From assembly GCF_001678945.1 (NCBI RefSeq), contig NZ_CP015124.1, positions 2,952,001 through 3,016,000 of the forward strand: DNA of 64,000 nucleotides, given 5' to 3'. Below the pieces are notes generated by a model. The model made no database searches and was not told the origin of the DNA. It saw only the letters and a program-made list of their open reading frames with translations. This document shows positions 16,791 through 24,453 of the stretch, piece by piece (position 1 is the first letter of the stretch; each line of letters begins with the position of its first letter). A program made the translations under genes and the position numbers. Source of the stretch: Phaeobacter gallaeciensis. Its GTDB lineage: Bacteria; Pseudomonadota; Alphaproteobacteria; Rhodobacterales; Rhodobacteraceae.

Positions 16791-19685
16791 ATGCTTAGGA
16801 AAAAGACCAACGGGGTTGCGAGACGCCCCCAGCGGACCAGTATCCTGTCCAACGTCGCGGAAACATCCGTCGACCGCCGCGCCTTTCTGCGCGGCTCCGG
16901 CCTGGCCATCGGCGGCCTGGCTGCCATCAGCGCCACCGGCGGGTCGGTGACCCAGGCCAATGCGGCCACCGCTGCGGCGGGCGCTGTTGAAACCGTAAAA
17001 TCCGTCTGCACCCACTGCTCGGTCGGCTGTACCGTCGTAGCAGAAGTTCAGAACGGTGTCTGGGTCGGGCAGGAACCCGGCTGGGACAGCCCGTTCAACC
17101 TCGGCGCCCATTGCGCCAAGGGTGCATCGGTGCGCGAGCACGCCCATGGCGAGCGTCGTCTCAAGTACCCGATGAAGAAAGAGAACGGCGAGTGGAAGCG
17201 CATCAGCTGGGATCAGGCCATCAACGAGATCGGCGACGGCATGATGCAGATCCGCGAGGAAAGCGGACCTGACAGCGTCTACTGGCTCGGCTCGGCCAAG
17301 CATAACAACGAACAGGCCTACCTGTTCCGCAAGTTCGCCGCCTATTGGGGCACGAACAACGTGGATCACCAGGCACGGATCTGTCACTCCACCACCGTTG
17401 CGGGTGTTGCAAACACATGGGGCTACGGCGCCATGACCAACAGCTACAACGATATCCATAACTCCAAGGCGATCTTCATCATCGGCGGCAACCCGGCCGA
17501 GGCGCACCCCGTCTCGCTGTTGCACGTGCTGAAGGCCAAGGAGCAGAACAACGCGCCGCTGATCGTCTGCGATCCGCGTTTCACCCGTACCGCGGCCCAT
17601 GCCGACGAATATGTGCGCTTCCGTCCCGGCACCGATGTGGCGCTTGTCTGGGGCATCCTGTGGCACATCTTCGAAAACGGCTGGGAAGACAAAGAGTTCA
17701 TCCGCACCCGTGTCTGGGGCATGGACCAGATCCGCGAGGAAGTGGCCAAGTGGACCCCCGAAGAGGTCGAGCGCGTCACCGGCACGCCCGGCAGTCAGCT
17801 GCGCCGGGTTGCGCGCACCATGGCCAACAACCGTCCCGGCACCGTGATCTGGTGTATGGGCGGCACCCAGCACACCACCGGTAACAACAACACCCGCGCA
17901 TACTGCGTGCTTCAGCTTGCGCTGGGCAACATGGGTGCATCGGGTGGCGGCACCAATATCTTCCGCGGCCATGACAACGTGCAGGGTGCAACCGACCTTG
18001 GCGTTCTGTCGCACACGCTGCCGGGCTACTATGGCCTGTCCAAAGGCGCCTGGGCGCATTGGGCGCGGGTCTGGGAAGAAGATCCCGAATGGCTGGCAGG
18101 CCAGTTCGACACGCTGAAAGGCGCGGACGGCAAGGACAAGAGCCTGCAGAACCTGACGGGTATTCCGGTCAGCCGCTGGATCGATGGTATCCTTGAAGAC
18201 AAGGAAAACATGGATCAGCCGAACAACGTTCGGGCCATGGTTCTGTGGGGCCACGCGCCCAACTCGCAGACCCGGATGACGGAAATGAAGACGGCGATGG
18301 AAAAGCTGGACATGCTGGTCGTTGTCGACCCGTATCCCACCGTTTCCGCCGTGCTGCATGACCGCGAAGACGGTGTCTACCTGCTGCCGGCCTGTACCCA
18401 GTTCGAAACCCGCGGTTCCGTGACCGCGTCGAACCGGTCGTTCCAGTGGCGCGACAAGGTGGTGGATCCGCTGTTCGAAAGCCTGCCCGATCACGTGATC
18501 ATGGCGAAATTCGCCAACAAGTTCGGCTGGGCGGATCGGCTGTTCCGCAATATCGAGATGGAAGACGCGGAAACGCCGAACATCGAGAGCATCACCCGCG
18601 AGTTCAACAAGGGTCTGTGGACCATCGGCTATACCGGTCAAAGCCCGGAACGGCTGAAGAAGCACATGGCCAACCAGCACACCTTTGACCGCACCACGCT
18701 GCGCGCGGTGGGTGGCCCGGCCGATGGCGACTACTACGGTTTGCCCTGGCCCTGCTGGGGAACGCCTGAGATGAACCACCCGGGCACGCCGAACCTTTAT
18801 GACATGTCCAAACCGGTCTCCGAAGGTGGTCTCACCTTCCGCGCCCGTTTCGGCGTGGAGCGGGACGGTGACAACCTGCTGGCCGAAGGCGTCTATTCCG
18901 TGGGCTCTGAAATCCAGGACGGCTATCCTGAATTCACCATGCAGATGCTGATGGATCTCGGCTGGGACAGCGACCTGACCGACGAGGAACGCGCTGCGAT
19001 TGATGCTGTGGCGGGTCCCAAGACCAACTGGAAAACCGACCTTTCCGGCGGCATCCAGCGGGTCGCGATCAAGCACGAATGCGCGCCCTTCGGCAACGCC
19101 AAGGCCCGTGCCGTCGTGTGGACCTTCCCGGATCCGGTGCCGGTTCACCGCGAACCGCTCTATACCAACCGCCGGGATCTGGTTGCGGATTATCCGACCT
19201 ACGAGGATCGCAAATTCTATCGTCTGCCGACGATGTATGCCTCGATCCAGAAGAAGGATGTCTCGCAGGACTTCCCGATCATTCTCACATCCGGCCGTCT
19301 GGTCGAATACGAGGGTGGCGGCGACGAGACCCGCTCCAACCCCTGGCTGGCCGAGCTTCAGCAGGACATGTTCGTGGAAATCAACCCGCGCGATGCCAAT
19401 AACCTTGGCGTGCGGGATGGCGAACAGTGCTGGGTCGAAGGTCCCGAGGGCGGCAAGGTCAAGGTCATGGCCATGGTCACCGAACGGGTCGGCGAGGGCG
19501 TTGCCTTCATGCCGTTCCACTTTGGCGGTCATTTCCAGGGCGAGGACCAGCGGCACAAATATCCCGACGGCGCTGATCCATATGTGCTGGGCGAAAGCAC
19601 CAACACGGCTCAGACCTACGGGTATGACAGTGTGACCCAGATGCAGGAGACCAAGTGTACTCTCTGCAAAATCATGCCAGCGTAA
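16791..19685 (+). CDS. fdhA: formate dehydrogenase, major (molybdopterin) subunit
   Basis: The 964-residue FdnG/FdoG-type catalytic subunit oxidises formate to CO2. A Tat signal (DRRAFLRGSG, Arg29-Arg30) directs it to the periplasm. A [4Fe-4S] motif uses Cys73, Cys76, Cys80 and Cys108. The metal ligand and proton-accepting His form ARICHS with Cys198, so this is the cysteine version and not selenocysteine; the codon is TGT. Bis-MGD-binding signatures include FIIGGNPAEAHP near 225 and the C-terminal molydop-binding domain beginning near 840. A GGAGGTT site precedes the ATG. Confidence 0.95.
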   Translation: MLRKKTNGVARRPQRTSILSNVAETSVDRRAFLRGSGLAIGGLAAISATGGSVTQANAATAAAGAVETVKSVCTHCSVGCTVVAEVQNGVWVGQEPGWDSPFNLGAHCAKGASVREHAHGERRLKYPMKKENGEWKRISWDQAINEIGDGMMQIREESGPDSVYWLGSAKHNNEQAYLFRKFAAYWGTNNVDHQARICHSTTVAGVANTWGYGAMTNSYNDIHNSKAIFIIGGNPAEAHPVSLLHVLKAKEQNNAPLIVCDPRFTRTAAHADEYVRFRPGTDVALVWGILWHIFENGWEDKEFIRTRVWGMDQIREEVAKWTPEEVERVTGTPGSQLRRVARTMANNRPGTVIWCMGGTQHTTGNNNTRAYCVLQLALGNMGASGGGTNIFRGHDNVQGATDLGVLSHTLPGYYGLSKGAWAHWARVWEEDPEWLAGQFDTLKGADGKDKSLQNLTGIPVSRWIDGILEDKENMDQPNNVRAMVLWGHAPNSQTRMTEMKTAMEKLDMLVVVDPYPTVSAVLHDREDGVYLLPACTQFETRGSVTASNRSFQWRDKVVDPLFESLPDHVIMAKFANKFGWADRLFRNIEMEDAETPNIESITREFNKGLWTIGYTGQSPERLKKHMANQHTFDRTTLRAVGGPADGDYYGLPWPCWGTPEMNHPGTPNLYDMSKPVSEGGLTFRARFGVERDGDNLLAEGVYSVGSEIQDGYPEFTMQMLMDLGWDSDLTDEERAAIDAVAGPKTNWKTDLSGGIQRVAIKHECAPFGNAKARAVVWTFPDPVPVHREPLYTNRRDLVADYPTYEDRKFYRLPTMYASIQKKDVSQDFPIILTSGRLVEYEGGGDETRSNPWLAELQQDMFVEINPRDANNLGVRDGEQCWVEGPEGGKVKVMAMVTERVGEGVAFMPFHFGGHFQGEDQRHKYPDGADPYVLGESTNTAQTYGYDSVTQMQETKCTLCKIMPA

Positions 19686-19697
19686 GGAGATAGAGTA

Positions 19698-20291
19698 ATG
19701 GCAAGAGCGAAGTTTCTCTGCGATGCCGAACGCTGCATCGAATGTAACGCCTGTGTCACCGCCTGTAAGAACGAGCATGAGGTGCCCTGGGGTATCAACC
19801 GCCGCCGCGTTGTGACCATCAATGATGGCAAGCCCGGCGAACGGTCGATCTCGGTCGCCTGTATGCATTGTTCGGACGCGCCCTGTATGGCCGTTTGCCC
19901 AGTGGACTGCTTCTACCAGAACGAGGAAGGGGTGGTTCTGCACTCCAAGGACCTCTGCATCGGTTGTGGTTACTGCTTCTACGCGTGCCCCTTTGGCGCG
20001 CCGCAGTACCCGCAGGCAGGCAACTTTGGCAGCCGTGGCAAGATGGACAAATGCACCTTCTGCGCCGGTGGCCCGGAGGAGAACCACTCCAACGCGGAGT
20101 TCTCCAAATACGGCCGCAACCGGATCGCCGAGGGCAAGCTGCCCATCTGCGCCGAAATGTGCTCGACCAAGGCGCTGCTCGCCGGTGACGGCGACGTGGT
20201 GTCTGCCGTCTACCGCGAACGCGTCGTGGCGCGCGGATTCGGCTCGGGTGCTTGGGGCTGGGGCACGGCTTACGAGCAAAAGGGCGGCTAA
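19698..20291 (+). CDS. fdhB: formate dehydrogenase, iron-sulfur subunit
   Basis: The 197-residue electron-transfer subunit has four ferredoxin-type cysteine groups: CIECNACVTACKNE, CMHCSDAPCMAVCPVDC, CIGCGYCFYACPFG and CTFC followed by a final Cys. It should carry four [4Fe-4S] clusters linking the molybdenum centre to the cytochrome b subunit. It lacks the C-terminal membrane helix of E. coli FdnH, so it relies on FdhC for anchoring, as in soluble-arm FDH complexes. It lies 12 bases after fdhA with a TAAGGAG ribosome site. Confidence 0.94.
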   Translation: MARAKFLCDAERCIECNACVTACKNEHEVPWGINRRRVVTINDGKPGERSISVACMHCSDAPCMAVCPVDCFYQNEEGVVLHSKDLCIGCGYCFYACPFGAPQYPQAGNFGSRGKMDKCTFCAGGPEENHSNAEFSKYGRNRIAEGKLPICAEMCSTKALLAGDGDVVSAVYRERVVARGFGSGAWGWGTAYEQKGG

Positions 20292-20316
20292 ACCCGTCTT
20301 TTCAGCGTAAAGCTGG

Positions 20317-20343
20317 GGATGGCCTGCCGTGCGCGGGCCATCC
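20317..20343 (+). other. intercistronic hairpin fdhB-fdhC
   Basis: GGATGGCC (20317-20324) and GGCCATCC (20336-20343) form a perfect 8-bp stem between fdhB and fdhC without a following T-run. It may set different message levels for the catalytic and membrane subunits. Confidence 0.5.
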
Positions 20344-20388
20344 TGACCTATCTGTTATACATACGACAAACCCGAAGGAGTGTGGCAC

Positions 20389-21609
20389 ATGCTGCGCATG
20401 GCTTTCGCATTTGTTCTGCAACTTACGCTGCTGGTTGGCGCGGTGCAGGCCCAGGAGGCGGCTGTACCAGCGCCTGCGGACCGCAGCGCCACAGGTGGTG
20501 CGCAGACGCTTGAAGATATCCTCGCCCGGCAACGCGGCGAGAAACTGGATGACTCCTTCCGCCGCGACGCAACCGGAGACCCGGATGCGGCGGCAGGGAT
20601 TTCCCAACAACTTGGCACCCTTGGCGGTGTCTCTGATCCCGAGGTCTGGCGCCAGGTGCGCTATGGTTCGGCCGAGGTTACCGTCTCTGCCGGGGGCGAG
20701 GTCGCCAGCGTCCTGATGCAGGATGGCGGCATGACCTGGCTCTCCTTCCGCGAGGGGCCGCTGCGCCAATACGGCGGCTGGCTGCTGCTGGGCACCCTTG
20801 GGGCGCTGGTGGTGTTCTACCTGCTGCGCGGACGTATCCCCGTCGACGGAGAGCTGACCGGCCGCACCGTCACGCGATTCAAATTCATCGAACGGATGGC
20901 GCATTGGACATTGGCCGGATCCTTCATCCTGCTGGGGATCACCGGCCTTCTGACCCTGTTTGGCCGCGCCTTCATCGCGCCTTATCTGGGCAAGGATCTG
21001 AACTCCTTCCTGCTGATCTATGGCAAATGGCTGCACAACTCGGTCGCCTGGGCCTTCATGGTGGCGCTGGTATTGGTCTTCGTGATGTGGGTGATGCACA
21101 ATATTCCCAACCGCACCGATCTGGTCTGGATCCGTCAGTTCGGCGGCATCATCGGCAACAAGCACCCGCCCGCGAAGAAATTCAACGCAGGCCAAAAGGT
21201 GATCTTCTGGTCGGTGATCCTGTTCGGCGCCTCGATTTCGGTCTCGGGTCTGTCGCTGCTGTTCCCCTATGAGCTGCCGCTTTTTGCCAAGACATTTGCG
21301 GTGCTGAACGACATCGGTCTGCCGCAGTGGGTCGGGCTTGGCACCCTGCCGGAGCAGTTGTCTCCGCAAGAGGAAATGCAGTTCGCCCAAGCCTGGCACG
21401 CGATCATGGCCTTTGTGCTTATGGCGATCATCATCGCGCATATCTACATCGGCTCGGTCGGGATGGAAGGCGCCTATGATGCCATGGGATCAGGTGAGGT
21501 GGATGAGGCTTGGGCTCATCAGCACCATTCGATCTGGCTGGACGAGGTGCTGGAGGAAGAAAAGGCCAAGAATGCCGGACGCGCCAAGGGCGCCACACCG
21601 GCGGAATAG
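20389..21609 (+). CDS. fdhC: formate dehydrogenase, cytochrome b556 (gamma) subunit
   Basis: The 406-residue membrane subunit has an N-terminal signal-like helix (LRMAFAFVLQLTLLVGAVQAQ), about 100 periplasmic residues, and then a membrane helix near 130-147. The cytochrome b domain follows from about residue 165. Haem-ligand histidines are likely in ERMAHWTLAG, YGKWLHNSVAW, and the late QAWHAIMAF/IIAHIYIG. It passes electrons from FdhB to quinone. ATG 20389 is chosen because the GAAGGAG site (20374-20380) is correctly spaced from it, whereas the GTG at 20380 overlaps that site. The extra N-terminal region is longer than in E. coli FdnI. Confidence 0.9.
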   Translation: MLRMAFAFVLQLTLLVGAVQAQEAAVPAPADRSATGGAQTLEDILARQRGEKLDDSFRRDATGDPDAAAGISQQLGTLGGVSDPEVWRQVRYGSAEVTVSAGGEVASVLMQDGGMTWLSFREGPLRQYGGWLLLGTLGALVVFYLLRGRIPVDGELTGRTVTRFKFIERMAHWTLAGSFILLGITGLLTLFGRAFIAPYLGKDLNSFLLIYGKWLHNSVAWAFMVALVLVFVMWVMHNIPNRTDLVWIRQFGGIIGNKHPPAKKFNAGQKVIFWSVILFGASISVSGLSLLFPYELPLFAKTFAVLNDIGLPQWVGLGTLPEQLSPQEEMQFAQAWHAIMAFVLMAIIIAHIYIGSVGMEGAYDAMGSGEVDEAWAHQHHSIWLDEVLEEEKAKNAGRAKGATPAE

Positions 21610-21630
21610 CCTCTGGGGAGCTGCGGCACC

Positions 21631-22932
21631 ATGCGTTTCCTTGCCAGCCTGAGCCTTGTTGCAAGTCTTTGCGCCGGAGCGGTTTCGGCGCAGGGCTTCA
21701 CCACGCTCAAAGGCCACGGCGGCCCCGTGATGGGGCTGGCGACCGCGCCCTCGGGGCAGGTGGCCAGTGTCAGTTTCGACAATTCCGCGGCCCTGTGGCA
21801 GGACCGGCAGCCGCTGTGGCTCGAAGGTCATGATGCGGCGGTGACGGCGGTGGCCTTTGCCGGGGCAGGGCGTCTGGTGACGGGCAGCGATGATTTCACA
21901 GTCCGCCTGTGGGAGCCGGATGGCGGTGTGCGCCTGTTAGGCACGCACAGGGGCAAGGTGCGCGGTCTGGCGATTTCGCCTGACGGGCGATCTGTCGCCT
22001 CGGCGAGTTGGGACGGCAGCGTCGGGATCTGGCCGCTGGTAGGCGGTGCGGGGCGCAGCCTCAAAGTTGGCAGTGGTGTGAATGACGTAGCCTTTGGCCC
22101 CGAGGGCAGCCTCTTTGCCGCCACCATGGATGGCGGGGTGTTGCGGTTCGATGCAGAGCCGGGCACAGCGCCGCGCCCGCTGGTGCAGCAGGGGTTTGGT
22201 GTCAACCGGCTGATCGTCGACGCTCGGGCAGGCTGGCTGGCCTATGGCGCGGTGGACGGGGCGACCCGCATCATCGACATGGAGAGCGGCGCCCCGATTG
22301 CCGATTTTACCCTCGACCGTCGCCCGATCCTGGCGATGGCCTATCACGCCTCCACCCGCCAATTGGCGGTGGGGGATGGTCATGGCTACATCATGATGAT
22401 CGACACTGGCAGTGATGGGAACGGCTGGCGCATCGCCCGCGATTTCCGTGCCACGCGGCAGGGGCCGGTCTGGGCCCTTGCCTTTTCGCCGGATGGCAAC
22501 ACCATTTGGGCGGGAGGACTTGATGATGTGGTCTATGGCTGGCCGGTGGCGCTGATGAATGAATTTGACCCCGCGATGGGGCAAGAGCGTACATTCCTGC
22601 GTCCGGCCGACAGCATGCCCAACGGCGAGCGGCAGTTCATGCGCAAATGCTCGATCTGCCACGCGCTGACTGGCGGGGAGAGCCGCAAGGCCGGACCCAG
22701 CCTGCACGGGCTGTTCGGACGCCGCGCCGGAACGCTGCCGGGATACCGGTATTCGCCGGTGCTGCAGGGTTCTGATATCATCTGGAACGACGACACGATC
22801 GATGCGCTGTTCGATCTGGGACCGGACCACTACATTCCGGGGTCGAAAATGCCGATGCAGCGCATCACCACCGCCGAGGACCGCAAGGACCTGGTGGGTT
22901 TTCTGAAACACGCAACGCAACCGGAGAAGTGA
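21631..22932 (+). CDS. WD40 beta-propeller fused to cytochrome c
   Basis: The 433-residue protein has a Sec signal peptide (MRFLASLSLVASLCAGAVSA). Repeated WD40-like blades follow from about 25 to 310 (FDNSAALW, SDDFTVRLW, SWDGSVGIW and ISPDGRSVAS-type strands). A C-terminal class-I cytochrome c domain has CSICH near residue 346 and a Met ligand in GSKMPMQ near 408. It is therefore periplasmic with one covalent haem. It lies 21 bases after fdhC in the same operon, so it may accept electrons or dock a partner at the periplasmic face of formate dehydrogenase. Confidence 0.85.
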   Translation: MRFLASLSLVASLCAGAVSAQGFTTLKGHGGPVMGLATAPSGQVASVSFDNSAALWQDRQPLWLEGHDAAVTAVAFAGAGRLVTGSDDFTVRLWEPDGGVRLLGTHRGKVRGLAISPDGRSVASASWDGSVGIWPLVGGAGRSLKVGSGVNDVAFGPEGSLFAATMDGGVLRFDAEPGTAPRPLVQQGFGVNRLIVDARAGWLAYGAVDGATRIIDMESGAPIADFTLDRRPILAMAYHASTRQLAVGDGHGYIMMIDTGSDGNGWRIARDFRATRQGPVWALAFSPDGNTIWAGGLDDVVYGWPVALMNEFDPAMGQERTFLRPADSMPNGERQFMRKCSICHALTGGESRKAGPSLHGLFGRRAGTLPGYRYSPVLQGSDIIWNDDTIDALFDLGPDHYIPGSKMPMQRITTAEDRKDLVGFLKHATQPEK

Positions 22933-22936
22933 CAGG

Positions 22937-23062
22937 ATGAAAGCGATGTTTGCAGGCTTTGCGGCGATTGCCGTGATCGCCGTAGGAGCGGATCTGGCTC
23001 TGGATCGCGCAGGATTTGCCGCGGATGAGAAATTCGCAGGCCAAGCGGTGCGCCTGGATTGA
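22937..23062 (+). CDS. small hydrophobic peptide in fdh operon
   Basis: The 41-residue frame (ATG 22937) begins MKAMFAGFAAIAVIAVGADLAL, a single membrane or signal segment, and ends in a short polar tail. It starts four bases after the WD40-cytochrome gene with GTGACAGG before it, and its TGA overlaps the TTG start of the response regulator. The tight packing argues for a real, co-translated peptide. The sequence is too short for a family call. Confidence 0.6.
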   Translation: MKAMFAGFAAIAVIAVGADLALDRAGFAADEKFAGQAVRLD

Positions 23063-24420
23063 ACCAGCCCGTCATCTCTGCCGTCCCGCGCGATGAATAC
23101 GGCGAAAACCTTGCCGGTGCTTCGATCCTGGTGATCGATGACGAACCGGGTATGCGCAATTTCATGACCAAGATCCTCAGCCCGCGTTGCAAGCGGGTCG
23201 AGCAGGCGGCATCGGCGGCGGAAGCCTCCGCAATCCTCGATCAGTCGCATTTCGATCTGGTGATCCTCGACAATATCATGCCGGGCAAGACCGGGCTGGA
23301 ATGGGTGCAGGAACAGCGCCGGGTGGGGCTGTTTGCCGATACCATTCTGGTCACCGCCTATGCGGATCTGGAAACCGCGATCATGGCGCTCCGGGCCGGG
23401 GTGGCCGATTTCGTGCTGAAGCCGTTCCGGGCCAATCAGATCCTGAATTCGGTGGCGCGGGCGCTGGACCGCAAATACCTGCGCCGGGAAAACTACCTGC
23501 TGAAACACGAGTTGTCGGCCGAAGGGTCTGCGGCGCGCGGGCGGTTGCTGGGCAAATCGGCTGCCATCACCCAGGCGCGCGAGATGCTGACCCGGCTGGC
23601 GCCCCTGCCAACGCCGGTGTTGTTCACCGGCGCCAGCGGCACCGGCAAGGAAATCGCAGCGCGCACGATGCATTCGCTGTCGGATCGGGCGCAGAAGCCG
23701 TTTGTAGCTGTCAATTGCGCCGCCATCGCCCCGGACCGGATCGCGCATGAGCTGTTCGGCGTTCTGGACGACCAGGACCGGCGCCGAGACGGGTTGTTCC
23801 TGCACGCGGATGGCGGCACGCTGTTCCTTGATGAGGTGGCGCAAATGCCCGATCAGGTGCAGGCGGCGCTGTTGCGGGTGCTTGAGGACCAGCGGGTGCG
23901 CCCCGTCGGCGCCGAACGGGACATCCCGCTGAACTTGCGGTTCCTTTTTGCCACCAACGCGGACCTTGAGGCTGCGGTGGCCGAGGGCCGGTTCCGCGCC
24001 GATCTTTATCATCGCATCAACGTGGTGAAGATCGAGATGCCCCCGCTGCGCGAGCGGATCGAGGATATCATCGAACTGGCAGCGCTGTTCATGGAGCAAT
24101 TCTCGGCGACGCTTGGCATGCCCGCGCTCGAGCTGAACGAGGAAACCTTGCTGAAGTTTTCCCGCTATGACTGGCCCGGCAACGTGCGTGAGCTGCGCAA
24201 CCTGATCGAACGCTCGGTCATTCTGGGGGAGTTCCCGGAAGAATTCTCTGGCAAGGGATCGGTCACCGGCCCGGCAGCAATTGAAACGCTGGATCTGGTG
24301 ACCCAGCGCCACATCATGCACATGCTGGACGCCTGCGATGGCAACCGCGCCGAAGCCGCCCGTCGCCTGGGCGTATCGCGCAAGACCATCGACCGCAAAT
24401 GCGCCTCCTGGGGGGTGTAA
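23059..24420 (+). CDS. NtrC-family response regulator lacking GAFTGA loop
   Basis: The 453-residue regulator has a receiver domain (phospho-acceptor Asp71 in VILDNIMPG, Lys121), an AAA+ domain (Walker A GASGTGKE 191-198; Walker B GTLFLDEV 253-260) and a Fis-type helix-turn-helix at the end (NRAEAARRLGVSRKTIDRK). Between ELFG (231-234) and the next helix the GAFTGA loop that contacts sigma-54 is absent, replaced by VLDDQDRRRD. The start is a TTG at 23059 that overlaps the previous stop; no other start precedes the receiver domain. The partner is probably the convergent kinase downstream, and the likely target is the fdh operon itself. Confidence 0.87.
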   Translation: MNQPVISAVPRDEYGENLAGASILVIDDEPGMRNFMTKILSPRCKRVEQAASAAEASAILDQSHFDLVILDNIMPGKTGLEWVQEQRRVGLFADTILVTAYADLETAIMALRAGVADFVLKPFRANQILNSVARALDRKYLRRENYLLKHELSAEGSAARGRLLGKSAAITQAREMLTRLAPLPTPVLFTGASGTGKEIAARTMHSLSDRAQKPFVAVNCAAIAPDRIAHELFGVLDDQDRRRDGLFLHADGGTLFLDEVAQMPDQVQAALLRVLEDQRVRPVGAERDIPLNLRFLFATNADLEAAVAEGRFRADLYHRINVVKIEMPPLRERIEDIIELAALFMEQFSATLGMPALELNEETLLKFSRYDWPGNVRELRNLIERSVILGEFPEEFSGKGSVTGPAAIETLDLVTQRHIMHMLDACDGNRAEAARRLGVSRKTIDRKCASWGV

Positions 24421-24453
24421 AGAGGTTCAAGGACTGGCCGGGGAAGCGCCGTT

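Noticed and set aside
17382-17384. Possible selenocysteine in formate dehydrogenase
   Set aside because: The active-site codon is TGT (Cys198), not TGA.
16743-20279. A 1178-codon open frame on the minus strand opposite fdhA and fdhB
   Set aside because: It lies wholly opposite well-supported genes, has no recognisable motif, and long antisense frames are common in high-GC DNA.
21937-24321. A 794-codon open frame on the minus strand
   Set aside because: It is the antisense shadow of the WD40-cytochrome and response-regulator genes.
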